Made by a program: the position numbers and the translations under genes. Below, one piece after another: positions 55,503 through 63,681 of a DNA stretch of 64,000 nucleotides; positions within the stretch are counted from its first letter, which is position 1; every line of letters begins with the position of its first letter. Below the pieces are notes generated by a model, which ran no database searches, was not told the origin of the DNA, and saw only the letters and a program-made list of their open reading frames with translations. This DNA comes from Pseudomonadota bacterium (lineage in GTDB: Bacteria; Pseudomonadota; Gammaproteobacteria; JAKAQQ01), in NCBI GenBank assembly GCA_021839245.1, contig JAKCBQ010000004.1, positions 1 to 64,000 on the forward strand, given 5' to 3'.

Positions 55503-56408
55503 TCAGAGAGGCCGGTGAAGCAGCACGAAGAACGACACGATGGCCAGCTGCGCAAGAGGGTAATAGCTGGCACGGTCGAACAGTTTTGCGGCCGCCCGGC
55601 TGTCGTGCCCACGAACCAGCCTCAACGCGGGCAGCACAAGCAGGAACACCCCCGCCGCGGCGCTGCTCACCCGATACAACGTGCCAAGCCTGAGCGGCGA
55701 CATCCACGGCAGGAACATGCTCAGAACGAGAGTCAGCGTGATGGTTACCGCCACCAGGGTCCCGGCGACCCGAAGACCCCAGACGACAGGAATAGTTTGC
55801 GCACCGACGCGTTTATCTTCTTCGACATCGTTCCAGTCCGCGGGAATATTCTGGCCCCCGATTTCCCAGCACATAAGCCACGCCAGAAGCAAAAGCAGCA
55901 GTGGCAGCGGGGGGTGGGCCCGGACCACGAAAACCGCGGCCAGTGGACCGGCCGACTTGACCAAACCACTGACCAGCGTTCGCCAGTAGGTCAACTTGAG
56001 AAGAACGCAGTAGATCACTTCGAGCCCGGCGGCGGCAACCACGACGAGCACGAGAACCGGTCGGAGCAGAAAGGCTCCGACGAGTGTCAGGGTGAACCAG
56101 AATACGAACCAGGCGACAGCGTCGCGCATGCTGAGCAAGCCCTGCGCCAACGGGTGACGCATCCCGGTGGCTTCCACCGCGTAACCCGCATTGATGTCGC
56201 CGCCGGCAAACTTCGCCCGGTCGACCTTGGCCCCGACGAGATCGTTGAGCGCATAGACGGCGATATAGCCCGACGCTGCGGTCAACAGCGAAAGCAGGAG
56301 CAACCGCCACGAGGGGAGATGCCCGAGCCAGAGCAGGGCGACAAAGCCCGGCATCGCCACATCCAAGATCGCGTGCTTCAGTCGTGAGAGCGCCAAGAAT
56401 TGCCGCAC
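55503..56408 (-). CDS. UbiA-family prenyltransferase
   Basis: Membrane enzyme of 301 residues that joins a polyprenyl chain to an acceptor. Seven to nine hydrophobic helices are visible. The first acidic motif is ALNDLVGAKVDRAK (Asn55, Asp56, Asp63; the middle Asp of NDxxD is Gly59), and the second is DWNDVEEDKRVG (Asp191, Asp194, Asp198). These hold the two magnesium ions of the prenyl diphosphate. The acceptor cannot be told from sequence, but the first motif differs from that of UbiA for 4-hydroxybenzoate. Start is GTG at 56408, three bases after the ubiG stop. It is the last gene in the cluster. Confidence 0.85.
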   Translation of the reverse strand: MRQFLALSRLKHAILDVAMPGFVALLWLGHLPSWRLLLLSLLTAASGYIAVYALNDLVGAKVDRAKFAGGDINAGYAVEATGMRHPLAQGLLSMRDAVAWFVFWFTLTLVGAFLLRPVLVLVVVAAAGLEVIYCVLLKLTYWRTLVSGLVKSAGPLAAVFVVRAHPPLPLLLLLLAWLMCWEIGGQNIPADWNDVEEDKRVGAQTIPVVWGLRVAGTLVAVTITLTLVLSMFLPWMSPLRLGTLYRVSSAAAGVFLLVLPALRLVRGHDSRAAAKLFDRASYYPLAQLAIVSFFVLLHRPL

Positions 56409-56411
56409 CGA

Positions 56412-57125
56412 TCATGCCGCTCTTTTGATAAAGAAGATCATGTAGTTGACGTCTTCCTTGTCGTTCTCCAGCCGGAACCTCTTCGTCAAAGGGTTGTACA
56501 TCAAGCTTGCACTGCCCGTGGGTTCGAGGCCTTGAGCACGCGCCCAACTCCGAAGTTCCTCCGGACGAATCAGTTTTTGGTAGTGGTGTGTGCCGCGGGG
56601 GAGCAGCCCGAGCACGTACTCACCGGCAAGGATGGCAAACAGAAAAGACTTGGCCGTACGATTGATGGTGGAGAAAAAAGCCGCACCACCGGGCCGGAGA
56701 GCCCGCGCCACAGCGGCAATCACCGCCCGCGGTTCGGGCACGTGCTCCAGCATTTCCATGCATGTCACAGCGTCATAACTCCCGGCTTCTTCTTGGGCAA
56801 CCTGCTCCACGCTCGAGCAGCGGTAATCGATCGCGAGACCGTGCATCTCGGCATGCCGACGCGCGGCTTTCAACGCCTTCTGCGACAGATCGATGGCGGT
56901 CACACGCACGCCGGATCGGGCCAGGCTTTCGGCGAGAATTCCCCCGCCGCACCCCACATCCAAGACCCTCGTCGGAGGACCGCTGACCCTCTGAAGAACA
57001 AACCGTGAACGCAGGGGGTTGATGACGTGCAGCATGCGCATCTCGCCATGAGGATCCCACCAGGTCTGCGCAAGACGATCAAACTTCTCAACCTCTTCAT
57101 GATCTACATTCACAGGCCGGTTCAT
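56412..57125 (-). CDS. ubiG: UbiG-type O-methyltransferase
   Basis: SAM-dependent methyltransferase of 237 residues that closely follows UbiG of E. coli: VNVDHEEVEKFDRLAQTWWD, LHVINPLRSRF, the SAM loop VLDVGCGGGILAESLA (residues 54-69), TCMEMLEHVPEP and FFSTINRTAKSF. UbiG adds both O-methyl groups to the ubiquinone ring. Here it sits between the cyclase and UbiA. I start it at ATG 57125, inside the last 29 bases of the cyclase gene, with a GGAGG ten bases ahead. It may be the sole UbiG or a copy specialised for this pathway; the window cannot tell. Confidence 0.9.
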   Translation of the reverse strand: MNRPVNVDHEEVEKFDRLAQTWWDPHGEMRMLHVINPLRSRFVLQRVSGPPTRVLDVGCGGGILAESLARSGVRVTAIDLSQKALKAARRHAEMHGLAIDYRCSSVEQVAQEEAGSYDAVTCMEMLEHVPEPRAVIAAVARALRPGGAAFFSTINRTAKSFLFAILAGEYVLGLLPRGTHHYQKLIRPEELRSWARAQGLEPTGSASLMYNPLTKRFRLENDKEDVNYMIFFIKRAA

Positions 57126-58251
57126 ACCCCGGATTCCTCCACTTCTCGAGCTCCTCGACGGAACGTTCGATCTCCCGCCGGGATATATCGTTGAGAAAAA
57201 CGCAATGACCAAGGGGATTCGGCATCGGAACGCTCTGGTGGCCGTTTCGGTGCTCGACACGATCAAGAAGCGATCGCCACATGAGCTCGGGATCCAGTAA
57301 AGCCCCATCAAGTGCGATCCCCAGCGTGTCTATCAGGCGGAAGATCCGATCGGTTTCGCTCACGGAGATTAGATGTCTTCTCTGCGCGATCAGAACCGAG
57401 ACGACGATATCCAAAAGCACGGCCTCGCCGTGCAGCAGATGGTCTTCATGACGAGCCTCAAGCCCGTAGCAGAAGGTGTGGCCGAAGTCCATCGTGCGCA
57501 TGAGGTTGCTTTCGAACAGATCCGGCTCAAGCTCCTCGAGGATGCCGGAGATGGCACGACGGAGAATCGCTTCCCCTGTATCGTTTTGAAAGCGGGCGTC
57601 GATGCTCTCGGAACCATGTATCTCGAGCAGATGGAACAGATGCGCGTCTTTGATAATGGCCAGCTTGATGATTTCGCAAACACCGTTCAGGATGTGAGAG
57701 TGAGGGAGCGTGTTCAGGAACCCTCGATCCAGCAAGACCCGCAAGGGAGGTTCGAAGCTCCCCAGACGATTCTTGTGACCGTTGAAGTTGATTCCGTTTT
57801 TGATGCCTACCGCGGCGTCGACATATCCCATGAGGGTGGTGGGCACCTTGACATGAGGAACACCACGGCGGTAGCTGCTGGCGACGTAGCCGACGACATC
57901 GGTCAGAACGCCACCGCCGATCGCGATGATCGGCTCGTCTCTACGGTGGATGGGAAACGCGTCAAGCTCGCGCAGGAGATCAAGATAGCGATCGAACGTC
58001 TTGCCGGCTTCACCAGCAGTAAAAAGGACAATCTTGGCGTCGATTCCCCGATGAGCGAAATAGGACGATATCTCCTCGCCGTGATGCCGCGCAACTTGGC
58101 GATCCAACACCACGAACCGTCGCCCCCCCTCGAGCCGGCCGGGCAAAAGGAGCGCCGTATTTTCGGGCGAAAAGAGGCTGGAACATTCAGTGATGTCGTA
58201 GGCCAGCGTCCGGTGGTGGCGGACGCACCAGTGAGCGGGCTCGCGGGTCAT
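57097..58251 (-). CDS. Sugar-phosphate cyclase, EEVS/valiolone-synthase-like (not 3-dehydroquinate synthase)
   Basis: NAD- and zinc-dependent cyclase of 384 residues in the AroB superfamily. The NAD loop is AIGGGVLTDVVGYVASS (residues 110-126), and KVPTTLMGYVDAAVGIKNG and KNRLGSFEPP resemble sedoheptulose-7-phosphate cyclases and related enzymes that make valiolone-type cyclitols. Zinc ligands Glu193 (CEIIK), His258 (DFGH) and His274 (LLHGEAV) are present. The dehydroquinate-synthase motif NFGHTFGH is changed to DFGHTFCY (Asp255, Cys261-Tyr262), so the substrate is probably not DAHP. The product may be 2-epi-5-epi-valiolone, a valiolone or something new. It overlaps luxS by four bases and ubiG by 29. 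EboD of ebo clusters is a relative type. Confidence 0.82.
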   Translation of the reverse strand: MTREPAHWCVRHHRTLAYDITECSSLFSPENTALLLPGRLEGGRRFVVLDRQVARHHGEEISSYFAHRGIDAKIVLFTAGEAGKTFDRYLDLLRELDAFPIHRRDEPIIAIGGGVLTDVVGYVASSYRRGVPHVKVPTTLMGYVDAAVGIKNGINFNGHKNRLGSFEPPLRVLLDRGFLNTLPHSHILNGVCEIIKLAIIKDAHLFHLLEIHGSESIDARFQNDTGEAILRRAISGILEELEPDLFESNLMRTMDFGHTFCYGLEARHEDHLLHGEAVLLDIVVSVLIAQRRHLISVSETDRIFRLIDTLGIALDGALLDPELMWRSLLDRVEHRNGHQSVPMPNPLGHCVFLNDISRREIERSVEELEKWRNPGYEPACECRS

Positions 58252-58775
58252 ACAGAAATCAGCCAGGCGGATCTGCGCTCAAGAATCTCGACCGCGAGTC
58301 TCCGTGCCCGTTCCAGACTGTGGCTGCGGTAATCACCGCACTGATCGATGCGCGCATAAGGCACCGCCGTCGCTTCGCGAATGCCCTTCAGGATTTCTTC
58401 CAGGGCCATGCAGATTTTGTCGGCGCGCCCTTCATTCAAAAAAACGAGGTAAAAGCCGGTCCGACAACCCATGACACCGACGGAAACAAAATGTGCCGCA
58501 AGATGCCGCCGAAAACCTTCGAGGAGGAAATGCTCGAGGGAGTGCAGTTCCACGCCCGTCAGGCGGCGTCCGGTGTTCGGGCGCCGAACGCGCAGGTCGA
58601 TGCTATAGACCGCATCACCGTTCGCGCCCACGCTGATAGACCGCAGCTTGACGCTTGGGGCTTTGAGCAAACGGTGATCAATCTCCCCGACGGTTTCGGG
58701 GTCCCAACCAAGTTCAGCGATCCCGATCGTGTCCGATCGATCAGGCCCAGACGTAGCGCCCACAACAGTACGCAA
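58248..58775 (-). CDS. luxS: LuxS, S-ribosylhomocysteine lyase
   Basis: Metalloenzyme of 175 residues that cleaves S-ribosylhomocysteine to homocysteine and 4,5-dihydroxy-2,3-pentanedione, the precursor of autoinducer 2. The metal ligands His78 and His82 lie in HSLEH, with the catalytic Glu81, the third ligand Cys146 is in QCGDYRSHSLE, the catalytic Cys104 in MGCRTGFYLV, and the substrate-contacting Arg62 in DLRVRRPN. Start TTG 58775 has a perfect AGGAGG six bases ahead, just after the preceding stop; longer frames run into the TIM barrel gene. The location in a biosynthetic operon with a cyclase, UbiG and UbiA is unusual for LuxS, which normally stands alone or with methionine-cycle genes. 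Confidence 0.88.
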   Translation of the reverse strand: MRTVVGATSGPDRSDTIGIAELGWDPETVGEIDHRLLKAPSVKLRSISVGANGDAVYSIDLRVRRPNTGRRLTGVELHSLEHFLLEGFRRHLAAHFVSVGVMGCRTGFYLVFLNEGRADKICMALEEILKGIREATAVPYARIDQCGDYRSHSLERARRLAVEILERRSAWLISV

Positions 58776-58785
58776 CGATCCCCTC

Positions 58786-60030
58786 CTACACGTTGATGTA
58801 CGGCGCCAAACGCCGATAGCTTTCAAGCAGGGCGCTTTCCCATAATGCGTTATGGTGGTAGAGCTCAATCGTGGCGTAGCCCGAAAAGCCGTGACACGCC
58901 AGCGCGTTGAAGCTCGCGGCAAAATCCAGTGTGCCTTCTCCAGGGATCTCGTGAAAATGTGTGATGCCCGTGCGTGTGTTGGCAACCCTCTTGCGAATAC
59001 GTGGCGGGTTTTTCACACCGCGCAAATAAGCAATCACGGGCTTGGCCCGCTCCAACACCTCGTAGCTCAACCCTGGGACGGAAATCAGATAGGTCCAAAT
59101 CTCGTCGTCGAAATCGGACGAGCCCGCGTACAAACTCGGGTAATCGATATACTCCGGTGATTTGTCAACACCGGCACGGTCGAGCAGCACGTCGATGCGA
59201 CGCCGCCGGCGCAGATCTGGACTGGCATCGCAAAAGTAAAGTGGGTGCCGACGGTCGACGAGGAGATAATCGGCGTTGTCCGGGAAATAAATCAGTTTCG
59301 CTGCCGCATCAAGATCAAAGGTGACATCTTCGGCATCATTTTCAATCTTGAGGTTATATCCACGCTCTGCATCCGAGACGTGCAGATAACGTGCCCACGG
59401 AGCCGCTTCGGACAGGGATCTGATGTAGTCCGTCTCGGAACAGTAAGCGTGGCACAGATCCACATGCAGACCGAAGCGGGGCGAACCCACCTCCTTGATC
59501 AGCGACAGGCCCTGCTCAAGCGTTTCTATGAACATCCCCGGTTCAGGTTCGATCAACAGCGTAATGTTCTCGTCGTCGTGAAGATCGCGCAGGCATTCCT
59601 GGACACCCTCGATCAGAAGAGTGCGCGGGTTAACCGACGGGCTCCTCGCATGCTCGTCACGGAGAAAGCCACTTCCAAAAGTGACGAAGGGCGCACCCAG
59701 ATGACGGGCGGCGCGGATACCGCGTTTGATGAGATCAATGCGCCGCTTGCGGCCCGCCAGGTCAAGCGCGAGCAGCGACGGTTCGTGCGGCCGGGAAGGC
59801 GTAAAGAAATACGAGGCCGTTGCAACACACGCCGTCTCGAGACGAGCCTCCTGCAGGTGATGTTTTAGCTCCACAAAATCTTCGTCGCTCGCATCGAACG
59901 GATCAAGTTGGCGGCGGTGGAAGGCCATTTCGATCCCTGTGTAGCCAGCTTTCCCGACTACGTCAATAGCGCTCAGAAGATCCAGATCGGTCAACCCGAA
60001 AGTGCTGTAGCTCAGCCGAATTCCCCTCAT
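58786..60030 (-). CDS. Xylose-isomerase-like TIM barrel protein (AP endonuclease family 2)
   Basis: A 414-residue protein with a sugar isomerase/epimerase TIM barrel. It begins MRGIRLSYSTFGLTDLDLLS. Likely metal ligands and catalytic residues are in TLLIEPEPGMF (Glu), FGLHVDLCHAYC (Asp, His) and YATIELYHHNALW (Glu). A long insertion around residues 230-300 contains DNADYLLVDRRHPLYF. The fold suggests isomerisation or epimerisation of a sugar, perhaps to feed or modify the cyclase product. EboE of ebo clusters is also a TIM barrel protein, but sequence similarity is not obvious. ATG at 60030 is favoured; an in-frame TTG at 60135 exists. It is the first gene in the operon; luxS begins ten bases after its stop. 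Confidence 0.8.
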   Translation of the reverse strand: MRGIRLSYSTFGLTDLDLLSAIDVVGKAGYTGIEMAFHRRQLDPFDASDEDFVELKHHLQEARLETACVATASYFFTPSRPHEPSLLALDLAGRKRRIDLIKRGIRAARHLGAPFVTFGSGFLRDEHARSPSVNPRTLLIEGVQECLRDLHDDENITLLIEPEPGMFIETLEQGLSLIKEVGSPRFGLHVDLCHAYCSETDYIRSLSEAAPWARYLHVSDAERGYNLKIENDAEDVTFDLDAAAKLIYFPDNADYLLVDRRHPLYFCDASPDLRRRRRIDVLLDRAGVDKSPEYIDYPSLYAGSSDFDDEIWTYLISVPGLSYEVLERAKPVIAYLRGVKNPPRIRKRVANTRTGITHFHEIPGEGTLDFAASFNALACHGFSGYATIELYHHNALWESALLESYRRLAPYINV

Positions 60031-60353
60031 GGCCGTGAATCCATGCAAATGCCGTCCGGAGATCCGACCCCGCTTGCCTTGGACATCACGACCCGGATCT
60101 CGTGCGGCACAAGAGACACGTGAAAACAAGGACAATCGGTGGTGGGTTGAGGCGTCAACACCGCGCCGACGTCACGGGAACGACGCCCGCATACCCAAGC
60201 CTCTCGGGGAATCATTGAGCACCAGCCCTTGAGTGATGAAACAGGGCGCCGAACGCCGTCTTCACAGATGAACTCTTGTCAACCCGACTGTTCTTCGCCC
60301 ATACACTCACGCGGCCACCCCTTCATCAGGCCAACTTTGACGTGGGGTGGTTC

Positions 60354-60359
60354 AGTATA
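60354..60359 (-). promoter_or_regulatory. Putative -10 box of the LuxS-cyclase operon
   Basis: TATACT on the minus strand, preceded by GGA. The -35 position holds a poor TTCGCC, 16 bases away. It lies 325 bases upstream of the first gene, so the message would have a long leader. The FNR box is centred about 120 bases upstream of the predicted start, which is further than usual. Confidence 0.35.
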
Positions 60360-60460
60360 TCCGCGTTTGAAGTACGGCGAAGACTCACGATCCAGCCGAA
60401 GACTTTTTTATTTTTCCAAAAATGAAATGGCTCTTGATTTGATATTTGTGAGATTTATTC

Positions 60461-60474
60461 TTGATATACATCAA
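60461..60474. promoter_or_regulatory. Perfect FNR/ANR binding site
   Basis: TTGATATACATCAA matches the consensus TTGAT-N4-ATCAA at all ten defined positions. A second half-site TTGAT lies at 60434. Neighbouring sequence is AT-rich, as in promoters. FNR-type regulators activate or repress genes on loss of oxygen. The only gene set downstream on either strand is the minus-strand LuxS-cyclase operon, so control by oxygen is likely. Confidence 0.65.
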
Positions 60475-60807
60475 TACAGAATCGGTGCCGGAATCACCCT
60501 GATCCAAGATGGACATGACGGTCCCACATGCAGGCACCGACACCGTCGTGCCTTTCACGGAGAAGGGATCTTCCTGTTTTACGGCTCGCTTCTGGAGATC
60601 GCAAGATCACCGTCGGCGCTCGACTAGAGCGGCGGCAGTCTGCTTGCAGACGAGCGCCCGTAAGACCACTCGACGTGACCAGACGCAGATAAGTCTGCGC
60701 TGTTTCCAGCACGGTCTACAAAACCTGGGCCGACCCCGCGACCCTTTGACGGCATTCGATCACTCCTCTGTCCCCGAGAGTGGAGTGACACCCCCCCCAG
60801 GCCCGGC

Positions 60808-61324
60808 CTACGGCTCCTTGCACGGAAGATCTCCAGCGAGATCGTCACCCTCCCCGCGGAGGAGAGCCCGAAGCGTGGCCGTCTCGTAGCCACGCCGGGC
60901 GAGAAGGAGACGTGCCCGCGCCACACGCTCGGGATCGCGTTCCCAGCCGGAACCGAGACGCCGGTGGCAGAGTTCGGCGGCGGAGGCGAGAGCGGCCCCC
61001 CGGGTATCGGCCAGGCAACGATCGACGAGCTCGCGTGCCAGCCCGACGGCGGTCAGTTCAGCCCGAATCAGGAGAAGCCCTTTGCCGCGACGGAGGAGCA
61101 CACGCAGACGTTCTCTCGCGTAGCGCTCATCGTCGAGGTAGCCCTCGGTCACCAGGCGGTCGAGCACAGCGTTCAGAGTGTCCTCTCCGCCGCCGTGACG
61201 ACGCAGCCACGCGGCAAGCTCCCCCCGTGCATGGTCGCGACGCGCCAGGCGGGCCAGCGCACGGGTGTAGAGTGTTCGCTCGCCCGAATCGCCCCCCGCG
61301 ACGGAATCCTTGGGATGCGGCTCC

Positions 61325-61341
<17 letters not shown>
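60808..61341 (-). CDS. recX: RecX, modulator of RecA
   Basis: RecA-interacting regulatory protein of 177 residues. It has helical repeats, with [40 protein letters not shown] and [18 protein letters not shown]. Start TTG 61341 overlaps the recA end by 17 bases. The last gene of the recA operon; in most gammaproteobacteria alaS follows next. Confidence 0.88.
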
Positions 61342-62359
<1,018 letters not shown>

Positions 62360-62386
62360 GGAAGACAAACTCTTGCGGTCAGAAGC

Positions 62387-62938
62387 CTATTCTATGCTCG
62401 CCCTCTCCTCCCCGCCTACCCCGAGGCGTCGGCGGGCGAGACGGCGGTAGACGCCGTGGCCTCCGGGCGCCCGCACGGCCAGGACGAGATCGCGAACCGT
62501 CCAAGACAGAGGAGGGTCAAGAACCCCAGTTTGCGCCTGACGGGCACCGTACACCAGCGTGACGTGGGGCCGAAACGGCCGTCTTTCATCGGCTTGAGCC
62601 GCCCGACGGGGAAGGCTGAGCGAAGTGAGAAGCGCATTGAGAAGCACAAGGGAAGTGGGAGCGATCGCAGGCCCCACCCAAAAGACGCGGCCCGGACGGA
62701 AAACTCCGAGACGATCAAGGCTCAGACGAAACACCGGAACACGGACCTCCCGGAGTGCAACGACGACCCGGTTTTGCTCATCCTCGACCAGAGACCCAAG
62801 GTAGAGAACCGTGAGGTGGGCGTCAGCGGCGCCCACCGGGCGTCCCCCGGACGCACGGTCCGCAAGGGCGGAGAGTCCCGCGCGTACCCCCTTGGGAGGC
62901 CAGAGAGCGAGGAAGGTCGAGCGGCCACCGTCGGGCAT
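62387..62938 (-). CDS. thpR: RNA 2',3'-cyclic phosphodiesterase (2H phosphoesterase)
   Basis: Enzyme of 183 residues acting on 2',3'-cyclic phosphates or 2'-5' linkages of RNA. The two HxT motifs are HLTVLYLGS (His41, Thr43) and HVTLVYGA (His125, Thr127). ATG 62938. It is eight bases after the pncC stop and 28 before recA, in the same operon. Confidence 0.88.
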   Translation of the reverse strand: MPDGGRSTFLALWPPKGVRAGLSALADRASGGRPVGAADAHLTVLYLGSLVEDEQNRVVVALREVRVPVFRLSLDRLGVFRPGRVFWVGPAIAPTSLVLLNALLTSLSLPRRAAQADERRPFRPHVTLVYGARQAQTGVLDPPLSWTVRDLVLAVRAPGGHGVYRRLARRRLGVGGEERASIE

Positions 62939-62945
62939 GAGGATC

Positions 62946-63446
62946 CTAGCCCACGTCCTCTGCGCAGACTCCGGCGAGCAGCAGGCGAACGGCTTCCCGG
63001 CGCACGTCCTCCCGCCCCCCGTCGAGGCGGCGGCGAAAAACCCGCGGGGCCTCCCCCCGCCGCGCCCAAGCGAGACAGACGGTGCCCACCGGGGTCACCG
63101 TATCCCCTCCCGTCGGGCCGGCCACCCCGCTCACGGCCGCGGCGTGTGTGAGGGCGGGCACACGGTCGAGAAGGCCCATCGCCATGGCGGAGACCACCGC
63201 GATCGACACCACCCCCTCACGGGCAATGAGTTCGGGGGGAACACCGAGGAGTCGGGTCTTCGCTTCGGGGTCGTAGACCACCACGCCCCCCCAGAACCAG
63301 TCCGAAGCCCCGGGCACGTCGGTCAGCACCTTCGCGGCCCACCCTCCCGTGCAGGATTCGGCAAGACCGAGCCGCGCCCGACGGCTGAGGAGCCAGGCCC
63401 CCAAGCGCACAGCCAGTGGTCCAAGATCCTGATTCTCCGTCGGCAT
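62946..63446 (-). CDS. pncC: Nicotinamide-nucleotide amidohydrolase (CinA C-terminal type)
   Basis: Deamidase of 166 residues that turns NMN into nicotinate mononucleotide in NAD recycling. Conserved are the LAESCTGGWAAKVLTDVPG start, VVVYDPEAKTRLLGV, and VSGVAGPTGGDTVTPVGTVC. ATG 63446 gives the usual short CinA length. It is the first gene of the pncC-thpR-recA-recX message, divergent from mutS. Confidence 0.9.
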   Translation of the reverse strand: MPTENQDLGPLAVRLGAWLLSRRARLGLAESCTGGWAAKVLTDVPGASDWFWGGVVVYDPEAKTRLLGVPPELIAREGVVSIAVVSAMAMGLLDRVPALTHAAAVSGVAGPTGGDTVTPVGTVCLAWARRGEAPRVFRRRLDGGREDVRREAVRLLLAGVCAEDVG

Positions 63447-63681
63447 GCGCTTTCGGCCCGGGCATCCGATGGCGGGGATACTACCAGATTGGGTCACGCC
63501 CGCCGCTCGGACTCCGCATCGGCGCCACTCCTCCACCCCGGGGAGCCCACCCCAAGGCCGCAAGGCGCCTCCTCACCCACCAGGCAAGCCGGAGCGGGTG
63601 CAACTTCCGGAGCTTAAGACGTCGCGCGGAGGAGGCCGTATCTTTAGGTAACACGACCCACGCACCGATCCGAGCTCCCGC

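Larger units (their letters stand above)
60031..60807. other. 777-base leader/control region upstream of the LuxS-cyclase operon
   Basis: No gene is recognised. It holds an FNR box (60461-60474), a TATACT element on the minus strand (60354-60359) and a markedly AT-rich stretch of about 85 bases (60395-60480), uncommon in this chromosome. A 14-base palindrome GTCTGCTTGCAGAC near 60638 is a small hairpin. It is flanked by the operon and recX, which both read on the minus strand. Confidence 0.6.

Noticed and set aside
55503-60030. Naming the operon a standard ebo cluster
   Set aside because: Only UbiA, cyclase and a TIM barrel match in kind. eboA, eboB and eboF are missing, LuxS and UbiG are extra, and the TIM barrel does not clearly align with EboE.
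60027-60215. 62-codon leader peptide with ATGA overlap to the TIM barrel gene
   Set aside because: The overlap is suggestive but there is no ribosome site or attenuator structure, and the sequence looks random.
60229-60627. 132-codon open frame next to the FNR box
   Set aside because: No ribosome site, no family, composition of non-coding DNA, and it crosses the AT-rich control region.
62360-62386. LexA-controlled promoter for recA
   Set aside because: The gap from thpR is only 27 bases and has no CTG-N10-CAG. recA appears to be read from upstream.
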